A stretch of 64,000 nt of DNA from Cellulomonas sp. 73-92. Its GTDB lineage: Bacteria; Actinomycetota; Actinomycetes; Actinomycetales; Cellulomonadaceae. The stretch is taken from assembly GCF_001898175.1 (NCBI RefSeq), contig NZ_MKTH01000013.1, forward strand, positions 685,051 to 749,050, in the 5' to 3' direction. A program made the translations under genes and the position numbers. Below, piece by piece: positions 49,800 through 57,569 of this stretch. How positions within the stretch are numbered: the stretch's first letter is position 1; each line of letters begins with the position of its first letter. The notes beneath the pieces were generated by a model, which was not told where the DNA came from, searched no databases, and saw only the letters and a list, made by a program, of their open reading frames with translations.

Positions 49800-50441
49800 A
49801 TGGCCGCTCGCGAGTACGGGCAGTACTGCGGCGTCACACGGGCGCTGGAGCTCGTCGGCGAGCGCTGGGCCCTGCTCATCGTCCGCGACCTGCTCGTCGG
49901 GCCGCGCCGCTACGGGGACCTCGCCGCGGGGCTGCCCCGCATCCCGAGCAACATCCTGGCGGCGCGGCTCAAGGAGCTGCAGGCGGCCGGCGTCATCCGC
50001 CGGGTGCCGCGCTCTCGGGTCATCGTCTACGAGCTGACGCCCTACGGCCGCGAGCTGGAGCCGGTCGTGCTCGCGCTCGGCGCGTGGGGGTTCAAGGCGA
50101 TGGGCGAGCCGCGGGAGGAGCAGGTCATCACGCCCGACTCGATGACGGTGGCGCTGCGCACGGCCTTCCGGCCGCAGGTGGCGCAGACCCTGCCGGCGAC
50201 CGCCTACGCCGGCCGGTTCGACCACGCGGAGCTGCTCATCCGCGTCGATGGGCCGACGCTCGACGTGACGCGCGGCGAGGCGCCGGCCGACCTGTCCTTC
50301 GTCGCCGGCCCCGGCATCCACCGGCTGATCTCCGGCGAGCTCACCCCGGACGACGCGATCGCCGCCGGCGTCGTCGAGGTGCTCGGCGGCCGCCGCGGCC
50401 TCCTCGGACGCTTCGCCAGCACGTTCCACCTGGCGTCCTGA
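49800..50441 (+). CDS. HxlR family transcriptional regulator
   Basis: A 213-residue regulator. The winged helix spans about residues 8-95: YCGVTRALELVGERWALLIV, RYGDLAAGLPRIPSNILAAR and RVIVYELTPYGRELEPVV, with a conserved Cys (C10) near the start, which in some family members senses oxidants or aldehydes. Residues 110-210 form an extra SCP2-like C-terminal domain (AELLIRVDGPTLDVTRG). It directly follows the VOC gene and probably regulates it. ATG 49800 was chosen. Confidence 0.92.
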   Translation: MAAREYGQYCGVTRALELVGERWALLIVRDLLVGPRRYGDLAAGLPRIPSNILAARLKELQAAGVIRRVPRSRVIVYELTPYGRELEPVVLALGAWGFKAMGEPREEQVITPDSMTVALRTAFRPQVAQTLPATAYAGRFDHAELLIRVDGPTLDVTRGEAPADLSFVAGPGIHRLISGELTPDDAIAAGVVEVLGGRRGLLGRFASTFHLAS

Positions 50442-50454
50442 CCGCGCGGCCGCG

Positions 50455-50835
50455 TCAGTAGGGCGGGCGGAGGCCGGCGATCATCGGGAAGTGCTTGACG
50501 TTCTTCGTCAGCAGGTGGGCGCCGAGCGCCTCCGCCGTGGCGGCGATGACGTAGTCGACGGTGTCGATGTCGCGGTGCGATGCCAGGTAGCGGTTGGCGA
50601 GCCCGCCGGCGCGATCGGCGATCTCGCGGTCGACGTCGACCCAGCGCAGCACCGTGAAGAGCGCCTCGAGCTCTCGTCGCTCGCGCGACCGCACGCCCGC
50701 CAGCAGCTCGGTGCGCGTCAGGACCGACGCCGCCAGGTCGTCGCCGTCCTCTCGTGCGGCGAGGAGCACTTTCCGGGCCCTCGCGTCGCCGCGCAGGTGG
50801 TCGACGAGGACCGAGGTGTCGACGACGACGGTCAC
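50455..50835 (-). CDS. vapC: VapC-type PIN-domain toxin
   Basis: A 126-residue PIN-domain ribonuclease, the toxin of a type II toxin-antitoxin pair. The acidic site is visible: D6 in VVVDTSVLVDHL, E43 in LTRTELLAG, and D91/D94 in HRDIDTVDYVIAAT, with the end LLTKNVKHFPMI. VapC toxins cleave tRNA or rRNA when freed from VapB. GTG 50835 overlaps the antitoxin stop by four bases (GTGA), the usual coupled order antitoxin then toxin. It is convergent with the hxlR-type gene (14 bases between). Confidence 0.93.
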   Translation of the reverse strand: MTVVVDTSVLVDHLRGDARARKVLLAAREDGDDLAASVLTRTELLAGVRSRERRELEALFTVLRWVDVDREIADRAGGLANRYLASHRDIDTVDYVIAATAEALGAHLLTKNVKHFPMIAGLRPPY

Positions 50836-51086
50836 CGAGGTGCCAGCCGGGCGCCGAGGCCGTGCCGCATCGACTCGACGTACGCCTCGCCGTCGAGCTC
50901 GACCTCCGCCCACGTGCCGAAGCTCAGGTCGAGGGCGCGGACCACGGCGTCGTCGTCGGGCAGCCCGTACGTGCGGTCCACCGCGCGACGTACCAGCTCC
51001 CCCAGGCCGACGCCGGTGCGCTCGGACTCGGCCAGCAATCGTGCGTACTGCCGGTCCTCGAGGATCACCTGCGTCCGGTGCGACAT
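50832..51086 (-). CDS. vapB: VapB-type ribbon-helix-helix antitoxin
   Basis: An 84-residue protein: the N-terminal HRTQVILEDRQYARLLAESE and GVGLGELVRRAVDRTYG form a ribbon-helix-helix DNA-binding domain, and the C-terminal half (LSFGTWAEVELDGEAYVESM) would wrap the VapC active site. The ATG 51086 start falls inside a palindromic operator, so VapB and VapBC complexes should repress their own promoter. The mRNA appears leaderless. Confidence 0.92.
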   Translation of the reverse strand: MSHRTQVILEDRQYARLLAESERTGVGLGELVRRAVDRTYGLPDDDAVVRALDLSFGTWAEVELDGEAYVESMRHGLGARLAPR

Positions 51087-51103
51087 GATGTAACCCTACA
51101 TCA
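51086..51103. promoter_or_regulatory. perfect palindrome TGATGTA-N4-TACATCA over the vapBC promoter
   Basis: Seven-base arms; on the minus strand the centre forms part of a TAGGGT -10 (51093-51098), six bases before ATG 51086. Binding of VapB here would block RNA polymerase directly. Confidence 0.8.
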
Positions 51104-51471
51104 CGAAGAAAAGGCCGGGCGCGGTGTCGGCGCCCGCCGTTAGCGTCGGTGCGGAACGCACGCGACGGACGGGGGTCTTCGATGTGGTCTGCCCTGCCGG
51201 TGCTGCCCGCGGGCAGCCTGACACCCCTGGGGGAGCGGCCGCGCGGGGCGAGCGGGCCGTGGTGGTCCTGCCCCTGGGCCGACGGGCGCTGCCACCGGCG
51301 CCCCGGCGGGCCGACGAGCCGGCCCCCGGCACGCGCGGCGTTCGCGGCCACCTCGCGGTGGCGCACGCGGCGCCGGTAGCAGGCCGGCGCCGGTAGCGGG
51401 CCGGCGCAGGTCGCGCGCCGGCGCGGGCACGGAAGGATGGGTGCCGACAGCGTCGTCGTAGGGAGGTCGTC
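51104..51471. other. 368-bp region with a doubtful small ORF and tandem repeats
   Basis: A possible 65-codon plus-strand reading frame starts at ATG 51182 (MWSALPVLPAGSLTPLGERP) and ends at 51379; its end is Arg/Pro-rich and looks like random high-GC translation, so I do not call it a gene. It is followed by a GC-rich tandem repeat (51369-51429) and a GGGAGG ribosome-binding site for the Fe-ADH. Confidence 0.4.
51369..51429. repeat. 17-bp tandem repeat, about 3.5 copies
   Basis: Units GGCGCCGGTAGCAGGCC, GGCGCCGGTAGCGGGCC and GGCGCAGGTCGCGCGCC follow without spacers, then a partial fourth unit. The first two differ by one base. It may be a small variable-number repeat. Confidence 0.65.
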
Positions 51472-52611
51472 GTGTTCACCTTCGCGACAGCCGGACGGAT
51501 CGTCGTCGGTGCCGGGGCCTCGGAGCAGGTGCCGCGGATCGCGTCCGAGCTGGGCAGGCGGGTCTTCGTCGTGCTCGCCAGGCACGGCGAGGAGGGCGCG
51601 CCCGGGCTGGCCGGGCTACCCGACGAGACGACCGTGTGGCGGTGGAGCGGCGAGCCGACCGTCGAGGGTGTGCGCGCCGCGCTCGCCGCTGCCCGGGAGG
51701 CGCGGCCGGACGTGGTCGTGGGCTGGGGTGGCGCCTCGGTCGTCGACCTCGCCAAGGCGGTGGCCGTGCTGCTGCGCGACGAGGCCGACGTGCTCGACCA
51801 CCTCGAGGTCATCGGCCGCGGCCTGCCCCTGACCGCGGCGCCCGTGCCGGTCGTCGCGGTGCCGACCACCGCCGGCACCGGCGCCGAGGCGACCGCCAAC
51901 GCACCGCTCCTCTCGCCCGAGCACGGCGTCAAGGCGAGCCTCCGCTCGCCGGCGATGCTGCCGACGGTCGCGGTCGTCGACCCCGCGCTCACGCTGACGT
52001 GCCCGCCGGCGGTCACCGCGTCCTCCGGCCTGGACGCGCTGACGCAGTGCCTCGAGGCGCTCGTCACGCCGCGGGCGAACCCGCTGACCGACGCCCTCGC
52101 CCGCGAGGGCCTCGCCCGCGCCGGCCGCAGCCTGCACACCGCCTTCCGGCACGGCGACGACCTCGACGCCCGCACCGACATGAGCCTGGCGGCGCTGCTC
52201 TCGGGGATGGCCCTGGCCAACGCCCGGCTCGGCGCCGTGCACGGCCTGGCCGCGCCCCTCGGCGGCCGGCTCGGCGCGCCGCACGGGGAGGTGTGCGCCG
52301 CGGTGCTGACGGCGACCGTCGCGACGAACGTGCGGGCGCTGCGGCAGCGCGACCCCGGCGCCGTGGCGCTGGACCGGTACGCCGAGGCCGCCCGGCTGCT
52401 CACCGGAAACCCGGACGCCGAGGTCGAGGACTGCGCGCGGTGGATCGCGGACACGGTGTCCTCGCTCGGCGTGCGCCCGCTGGCGGCGCTGGGCCTGCCA
52501 CCCGACGAACACGGCGCGGTCGCGGACGCCGCGCTCGCGGCGAGCAGCATGGCGGGCAACCCCGTGCGGCTCACGCACGACGAGGTGGTGGGGATCCTCG
52601 CCCGTTCGTGA
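51472..52611 (+). CDS. iron-containing alcohol dehydrogenase family protein
   Basis: A 379-residue Fe-ADH/maleylacetate-reductase-type enzyme. VVVGWGGASVVDLAKAVAVL is the NAD(P)-binding GGGS region, and VPVVAVPTTAGTGAEATANA the conserved TxxTGSE-like loop. In the metal site, TASSGLDALTQCLEALV has Gln where many members have His (DALTH). Two further metal ligands are the histidines of AVHGLAAPLGG and GAPHGEV. The start is GTG 51472 with GGGAGG upstream. The substrate is unknown; the same-strand DivIVA-repeat gene follows. Confidence 0.9.
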   Translation: MFTFATAGRIVVGAGASEQVPRIASELGRRVFVVLARHGEEGAPGLAGLPDETTVWRWSGEPTVEGVRAALAAAREARPDVVVGWGGASVVDLAKAVAVLLRDEADVLDHLEVIGRGLPLTAAPVPVVAVPTTAGTGAEATANAPLLSPEHGVKASLRSPAMLPTVAVVDPALTLTCPPAVTASSGLDALTQCLEALVTPRANPLTDALAREGLARAGRSLHTAFRHGDDLDARTDMSLAALLSGMALANARLGAVHGLAAPLGGRLGAPHGEVCAAVLTATVATNVRALRQRDPGAVALDRYAEAARLLTGNPDAEVEDCARWIADTVSSLGVRPLAALGLPPDEHGAVADAALAASSMAGNPVRLTHDEVVGILARS

Positions 52612-52664
52612 CGGGCCGGGTGTCCGGCCACCCCGACGCGACGCCGTGCGGCACGATGTCGCCC

Positions 52665-53030
52665 ATGATCACGGCCGACGAGGTGCTCGCCGCGAAGTTC
52701 CAGTCGACGAAGTTCACCGAGGGGTACGACCAGGACGAGGTCGACGACTTCCTGGACCGCGTCGTCGCCACGCTGCGAGCCCGGGAGGGCGGCGCGCCCG
52801 CGGACCGGCCGGTGACGCTCGGGGACCTCGAGGCGCCGGCGTTCACGACGACGAAGTTCCGCGAGGGCTATGCGCAGGACGCCGTGCACGACCTCCTCGC
52901 GCGGGTGCGCGACGAGCTCGGCGGCGCACCGTCGGCGCCCGCGCCGGTGCGGTCCGAGGGAGCCGGCCCCCAGGTCGGCCCCGTCGTCGAGGAGAGGCGG
53001 GGGTTCTGGCGCCGCCTCTTCGGCGGCTGA
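52665..53030 (+). CDS. small protein with two DivIVA-type motifs
   Basis: A 121-residue protein. ITADEVLAAKFQSTKFTEGY with DQDEVDDFLDRVV is a DivIVA-domain motif, which recognises curved membrane and coiled-coil partners in the full protein. A second copy follows at about residues 50-85 (FTTTKFREGYAQDAVHDLL). The Pro/Ala linker ends in RGFWRRLFGG, a basic-aromatic tail that could bind membrane. No long coiled coil is present, so it is not a complete DivIVA/Wag31. ATG 52665 (CACGAT seven bases upstream) was preferred to ATG 52656. Confidence 0.82.
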   Translation: MITADEVLAAKFQSTKFTEGYDQDEVDDFLDRVVATLRAREGGAPADRPVTLGDLEAPAFTTTKFREGYAQDAVHDLLARVRDELGGAPSAPAPVRSEGAGPQVGPVVEERRGFWRRLFGG

Positions 53031-53128
53031 CCAGCCTTGGCCCCTGATCGTCGCCGGGTCACCAGCCGGCTCGCCGCCCTGATCGGCCACTGACCGGCTC
53101 GCCCGTCGCCTCGTCGCGGACGGCGGTC

Positions 53129-53629
53129 TCAGGGCCGACTCGGTGGCGGCCCCGGTGGCGGCGGCGGCAGCGCCGTGGTGGTGGGGCGGCGCGGCCAGAC
53201 GAGCAGGATCGGGCACGGCGCATGGTCGACGACGAAGCGTGTGACGGGACCCAGGCTGTGCGGCCCGAGGCGCTCGAGCTCACCGTCCCGCGCCAGCACC
53301 AGCAGCTCGGCGGCCGCCGCCGCCTCGACCAGCGCCCGCTCTGGGCGGCCCGAGAGCGTCCTGGCCGTGCTGGCGCGACCGAGGCGTCCGGCCGCGGCCT
53401 CGAGCATCTCCTCGGTGGCGGCGGCGCCCATCGCCGCGATCCGCGCGCCGGGGTCGCGCTCGGGCCGTCCCCGGCCGAGCATCCCGGCGAACGCGGTGTG
53501 CGCCGCGTCGGCACCGTGGGTCCCCTCGGTGACGAGGAGCACGACCTCCGACGTCGGCGGCGCCCACTGCGCCGCGGCGTCGATGCACGCCGGCCACGTC
53601 CCCTCGGCCACCCAGACGAGCACCGCCAT
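53129..53629 (-). CDS. universal stress protein (USP) family protein
   Basis: A 166-residue USP-like protein: MAVLVWVAEGTWPACIDAAA begins the fold, and GPHSLGPVTRFVVDHAPCPI carries the ATP-binding G-x9-G(S/T)-like end, though the first glycines differ (GELERLG). The C-terminus is an unusual proline-rich tail (TALPPPPPGPPPSRP). It begins four bases after the stop of the anion permease gene and is co-transcribed with it, so it may regulate transport in response to stress (inference). Confidence 0.8.
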   Translation of the reverse strand: MAVLVWVAEGTWPACIDAAAQWAPPTSEVVLLVTEGTHGADAAHTAFAGMLGRGRPERDPGARIAAMGAAATEEMLEAAAGRLGRASTARTLSGRPERALVEAAAAAELLVLARDGELERLGPHSLGPVTRFVVDHAPCPILLVWPRRPTTTALPPPPPGPPPSRP

Positions 53630-53633
53630 CGCC

Positions 53634-54935
53634 TCATCCTCCTCCGGTGAGGGCGAGCCCGGCCCACAGGGCCGAGGTCGCCACGACGATCGAGACCGGC
53701 ACCGTCAGGGCGCCGAGCAGGTGGTACTCCGCCAGCCCGGGATCCGCGTCGTGCGCCCGGGCGATGCGCCGCCACAGCAGGGTCGCCAGCGAGCCGACGT
53801 ACGTGAGGTTGGGGCCCACGTTGACGCCGACCAGCGCGGCGAGGACGGGCCCGGCGCCGTGGCCCGCGAGAAGCGGCAGCAGCAGGAGGATCGCCGGCAG
53901 GTTGTTCACGACGTTGGCGAGCAGCGCGGCGACGAGCGCCACCACGAGCAGGGCGCCGAGCGACGAGCCGCCGGGGACGAGCGTACCGACGGCCGTCGAC
54001 AGCCCGTTGTCGATCACCGCCCGCACCACCACGCCGAGCGCAAGCACGAACGCGAGGAAGGGCACGTTGAGCGACCGGCCGAGGGCGGCGGCCGTGACCC
54101 GGCGCCGTGCGATCGAGTGGACCGCGAGGACCGTCGCGCCCGCGGCCGCTACCCACGCCGGGTCGATCCCCACGGCCGAGGCGACGACGAAGCCGACCAG
54201 CGTGGCGCCCACGACGACCGCCGCGACCCCGGGCGCCGCTGCCGGCCGGCCCCCAGCGGCGGCCTGGGTGGCGTGCGGCGCGGTGACCGCCGGGGACCGG
54301 CCCGGGTCGACCGCGGCGGCCGCCGCCAGGTCCGTGCGGAAGTACCGGCCGACGGCGACCCGCTCGACGATGACGACGAGCAGCCAGGGCAGCGCCATGA
54401 GCCCCGCGAACCGCGCGAAGCCGAGGCCGGTCGCGCGGAAGGCGAGGAGGTTGGTGAGGTTGGAGACCGGCAGCAGCAGCGACGCCGAGTTCGCCAGGTG
54501 GGTGCACGCGTACACGTGCGGCCGTGCCCGGGCGCCGATCCGCGCCGCGGTGGCGAAAACGACGGGCGTCAGCAGCACCACCGTCGCGTCCAGGCTGAGG
54601 ACGGCGGTGGTCACCGCGGCGATCGCCACGACGGCGGTCAGCAGGCGGGTCGGGGAGCCGGCCGACGTGCGGGCCATCCAGCCGCCGGCGGCGACGAAGA
54701 GGCCCTCGTCCTCGCAGAGCTGGCCCAGCACGAGCACCGCCGCGAGAAAGGCGACCACGGGGACGAGGGAGCGCACCTCCGCCCACGCGTCGGCCGGTGG
54801 CAGCATGCGCACGACCACGAGCAGGAGGGCGAGGGGGACCGCGACGACGGCCTCCGGGAGGTTCCGCGGCCTGGCGATCGCCACGACCAGGACGGCGACC
54901 AGGGCGGCGATCGCGACGACGATCCCGATGCTCAT
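53634..54935 (-). CDS. SLC13/ArsB-type anion permease
   Basis: A 433-residue permease with about ten to eleven membrane helices and the ArsB/NhaD/SLC13 signatures: VVLLTPVVFATAARIGAR, HLANSASLLLPVSNLTNLLA (the conserved SNxxN-type hairpin) and LVGVNVGPNLTYVGSLATLL (second hairpin). It would move anions such as arsenite, citrate or other carboxylates; substrate cannot be chosen from sequence. ATG 54935. The USP gene follows in the same operon. The 279-bp region upstream holds two orphan palindromes. Confidence 0.85.
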   Translation of the reverse strand: MSIGIVVAIAALVAVLVVAIARPRNLPEAVVAVPLALLLVVVRMLPPADAWAEVRSLVPVVAFLAAVLVLGQLCEDEGLFVAAGGWMARTSAGSPTRLLTAVVAIAAVTTAVLSLDATVVLLTPVVFATAARIGARARPHVYACTHLANSASLLLPVSNLTNLLAFRATGLGFARFAGLMALPWLLVVIVERVAVGRYFRTDLAAAAAVDPGRSPAVTAPHATQAAAGGRPAAAPGVAAVVVGATLVGFVVASAVGIDPAWVAAAGATVLAVHSIARRRVTAAALGRSLNVPFLAFVLALGVVVRAVIDNGLSTAVGTLVPGGSSLGALLVVALVAALLANVVNNLPAILLLLPLLAGHGAGPVLAALVGVNVGPNLTYVGSLATLLWRRIARAHDADPGLAEYHLLGALTVPVSIVVATSALWAGLALTGGG

Positions 54936-55029
54936 GCGGGCTCGCGGCAGGCCGGGGTCACCGGGCGATCCTCACCCGGCCGGCCGCGCCACGCATCCGC
55001 GAGCTCGTGATCGCCAAGGTCTTGCCAAT

Positions 55030-55043
55030 CGGAGGATCCTCCG
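55030..55043. promoter_or_regulatory. perfect palindrome CGGAGGATCCTCCG
   Basis: A 14-bp perfect inverted repeat, the left one of a pair; the same CGGAGG/CCTCCG arms recur at 55061-55078. Confidence 0.75.
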
Positions 55044-55060
55044 GTTAGTCTTCCGGCATA

Positions 55061-55078
55061 AGCGGAGGTTCCTCCGCT
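55061..55078. promoter_or_regulatory. palindrome AGCGGAGG-TT-CCTCCGCT
   Basis: Eight-base perfect arms around TT. With the 14-bp palindrome 17 bases to its left it forms a double operator typical of TetR-family repressors. Confidence 0.75.
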
Positions 55079-55214
55079 CGGGCCCGCGGCCGCCGCGGCC
55101 CCTCCCGACGCACGGGACTCTCCCGGCGCCGCCACAGCATCCTCCGAGCCGCATCCGTCACGGTCGTCAGCGACCCACCGGCGGACGCCGGCCTACCCGA
55201 CCCTTGGAGGCGTC

Positions 55215-55568
55215 ATGCCCACCACGTTCCACGGCCTCGCGTACGACGCGTTCGACGCCCAGCTCGCCGCCCACTTCTGGGGTGCCGCGCTGCGCCTCGA
55301 GGTCGCCCCCGGTGCCACCCCCGAGTACGCCGAGCTCGTCGACGGCTCCGCCTTCGGCGTGCCCCACCTCGTCTTCCGCCGCGTCCCGGACGGCCGGGTG
55401 CTGCGCACCCCGCTCCACCTGCAGCTGACGACGACCGACCTCGACGGCGAGTCCCGCCGTCTCGTCGGGCTCGGCGCGCGACGCATGTACGGCGTGCAAG
55501 GCGGTGGGCGTCGTTCGGTGACCCTGTCCGACCCGGAGGGCAACGCCTTCGACCTCGTCGCCGCCTGA
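55215..55568 (+). CDS. VOC family protein (single-domain glyoxalase-like)
   Basis: A 117-residue protein: MPTTFHGLAYDAFDAQLAAH, then FWGAALRLEVAPGATPEY and the end RRSVTLSDPEGNAFDLVAA with the conserved terminal SDPEGN-DL motif of glyoxalase-like domains. It belongs to the short VOC group sometimes called glyoxalase-like domain proteins. Enzyme function is unknown. It stands alone to the right of the orphan operators and may be controlled by whatever binds there. Confidence 0.85.
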   Translation: MPTTFHGLAYDAFDAQLAAHFWGAALRLEVAPGATPEYAELVDGSAFGVPHLVFRRVPDGRVLRTPLHLQLTTTDLDGESRRLVGLGARRMYGVQGGGRRSVTLSDPEGNAFDLVAA

Positions 55569-55601
55569 CACCCGCCGGGCAGCCTCGTGCCCCGGCGGGT
55601 G
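55569..55601. terminator. hairpin terminator between VOC and GH15 genes
   Basis: CACCCGCCGGG pairs perfectly with CCCGGCGGGTG (11 bp) around a 11-base loop, filling the gap between two convergent stop codons. Confidence 0.75.
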
Positions 55602-55602
55602 G

Positions 55603-57438
55603 TCAGCCGAGCTGTCCGAGGCGCACGGACGTCTCGAGCAGCAGCGCGTGCACGAAGGCCTGCGGCAGGTTCCCACGCAGCTGGCGCTGCCTGACGTCGA
55701 CCTCCTCGGTCAGCAGCCCAGGGCTGCCGGCGGCGGACCGGTTGCGCTCGAAGAAGCGGTAGGCGGACGTGACGTCGCCCTGCTGCAGCTCGGCCAGCGC
55801 CACGATGAAGCCGCACAGCAGGAACGCCCCCTCGGCGGTGCCGGGCGCCTCGCCGTCGACGGCGTACCGGTACACGTAGCCGTCGTCGCTCAGCCGGTCC
55901 AGCACCTCGGCCAGGGTGCCGAGGTGCAGCCGGTCGTCGGCCGGCGTCGCGCCGCGCACGACGGGGAGCAGCAGCGAGGCGTCGGTGTCCCGGTGGTGGG
56001 GGCTGCGCTGCCAGCGCCCGGACGGGTGCGCGCAGCGGCGGCGGGTCTCGTCGAGGATCGTCCCGGCGAGGTGCTCCAGCTCGTCGGGCGGGCCGCCGAC
56101 GCCGGCCGCTGCCGCCGCCCGCAGGCCCCCCACGCACGCCAGGCGCGAGTGCGCCCACCAGTCCGGCTGGATCTCCCAGATGCCCGCGTCGGGCTCCGTC
56201 CAGCGCTGGACCATGACGTCGACGGCGGTGCGCGCGGCAGCTGCGCCGTGCTCGTCGAGGGCGTCGTGGCGCGCGCAGGCCGCGAACAGCTGCAGGGCCT
56301 CGCCGAGCGTGTCGAGCTGGAACTGGTCGGTGACCCAGTTCCCGCGCACCAGCTCGTCGGCCCCCGGGTAGCCCGCGACGTCGATGAGCTGCTCCTTGGG
56401 CACGGTGCCGCCGTCGACGGTGTAGGCGGGCGCCAGGTGCGGGCCGTGCTCCCGCAGCGCCTGCCCGACGAAGTGCGCGGCCGACGTCAGCAGCGGGTGC
56501 GGCCCGTCCGCGGCCACCGCGGTGCCCGCGAGGCACTGGTCACGGATCCACGCGTAGCGGTAGTCGTAGTTGCGCCGCGCGTTGGCACGCTCCGGCAGGC
56601 TCGTCGTGGCGGCGGCCACCATCGCCCCGGTCGACGACGTCAGCCCCCGCATCACCGCGTAGGCCTGGCGCGTGTCCCGCGGCGCGGCCGACGAGGGGAA
56701 CCGCGGCACGGCGTGGCCCCACCAGCGCTCGGTCGCCCGCCAGGCGGTGGCGGCGTCGGGCAGGGGCGCCGACCGCAGCGTCCCGGCGTCGGCGATCTCC
56801 AGCACCAGGTCGTGGCCGGCGCCCTGCGGCAGGTCGAGGTCCATGACGAGGACACCGGTCGGGTCGGGCCGCGCCTCCGCGGCGCCCTGCCAGCGGAACG
56901 CCACCGGGCCGGAGCGGCCGGTCCACACCCCGTGCTCGTCCCGGCGCAGGTCGGTCATCGGGTCGACGCCGAACCGGGCGCGCAGGTCGAGGCGGACCCG
57001 GACGTGCAGGTCCCCCTGGCGGGCCTCCGCGTGGCGCAGGACGACGACGCGCGCCGGGTCGGCCGGCTGCGCGAGGGCGTCCCGGCACTCGACCACCGCG
57101 GCCGAGGTCACCCACTGGTGGCACCAGACGAGGGAACCGTCGTCGTAGGAGCCCCCCCAGACATAGGTGTCGCGTGGCGTCACCGCGTACAGGCCCGAGC
57201 CGCCGACCATCTGGGAGAAGACCGCGTCGTCGTGCCAGCGCGGTGAGCAGAGCCAGGTGATGTCGCCACGCGGCCCGCACAGGGCTCCCCGCTCACCGTC
57301 CGCGATCAGCGCGTACTCCCGCAGCACGTGTGCGGGCAGCACGTCGGGCCGGCCGGTCTCGGTGCTCGTGGTGGACCGCCGGTCGGACGCCGCGGTCGGC
57401 GGCACGCGCCCGCCGCCGGTCCGTCGGGTGCTCGTCAC
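55603..57438 (-). CDS. glycoside hydrolase family 15 protein (glucoamylase/trehalase-like)
   Basis: A 611-residue GH15 enzyme. An N-terminal super-beta-sandwich domain (LREYALIADGERGALCGPRG) precedes the (alpha/alpha)6 barrel. NARRNYDYRYAWIRDQCLA is the family signature, and GTVPKEQLIDVAGYPGADEL is near the catalytic region. The second catalytic region appears as GIWEIQPDWWAHSR, different from the usual GIWEVRG, and the C-terminus reads LPQAFVHALLLE. Actinobacterial GH15 proteins of this type hydrolyse trehalose or alpha-1,4-glucans in the cytoplasm (no signal peptide here). The start is GTG 57438 with GGAGGTGG nearby. Confidence 0.88.
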   Translation of the reverse strand: MTSTRRTGGGRVPPTAASDRRSTTSTETGRPDVLPAHVLREYALIADGERGALCGPRGDITWLCSPRWHDDAVFSQMVGGSGLYAVTPRDTYVWGGSYDDGSLVWCHQWVTSAAVVECRDALAQPADPARVVVLRHAEARQGDLHVRVRLDLRARFGVDPMTDLRRDEHGVWTGRSGPVAFRWQGAAEARPDPTGVLVMDLDLPQGAGHDLVLEIADAGTLRSAPLPDAATAWRATERWWGHAVPRFPSSAAPRDTRQAYAVMRGLTSSTGAMVAAATTSLPERANARRNYDYRYAWIRDQCLAGTAVAADGPHPLLTSAAHFVGQALREHGPHLAPAYTVDGGTVPKEQLIDVAGYPGADELVRGNWVTDQFQLDTLGEALQLFAACARHDALDEHGAAAARTAVDVMVQRWTEPDAGIWEIQPDWWAHSRLACVGGLRAAAAAGVGGPPDELEHLAGTILDETRRRCAHPSGRWQRSPHHRDTDASLLLPVVRGATPADDRLHLGTLAEVLDRLSDDGYVYRYAVDGEAPGTAEGAFLLCGFIVALAELQQGDVTSAYRFFERNRSAAGSPGLLTEEVDVRQRQLRGNLPQAFVHALLLETSVRLGQLG

Positions 57439-57569
57439 ACCGCCACCTCCGCGTCGTCGTGCCCCTGCCCAGCAACGTAGGCGGACGTCCAGGAAGTCGC
57501 GATCCGAGCGGTGCCGACTCGAGCAGAGCGGGCTAGCCTCGTGGTGAGGTCCAAGTGAGGTGAGCAACG

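Larger units (their letters stand above)
54936..55214. other. 279-bp divergent intergenic region with orphan operators
   Basis: No gene is supported. It lies between the anion permease and the VOC gene and carries two strong palindromes (55030-55043 and 55061-55078). No regulator gene is adjacent. Confidence 0.6.

Noticed and set aside
51149..51379. Small plus-strand protein gene
   Set aside because: Its C-terminal half is Arg/Pro/Ala-rich translation of GC-rich DNA and it runs into a tandem repeat; no conserved pattern was seen.
53059..54786. Long minus-strand frame overlapping the USP and anion permease genes
   Set aside because: It is out of frame with both; the permease frame gives clean membrane helices and family motifs.
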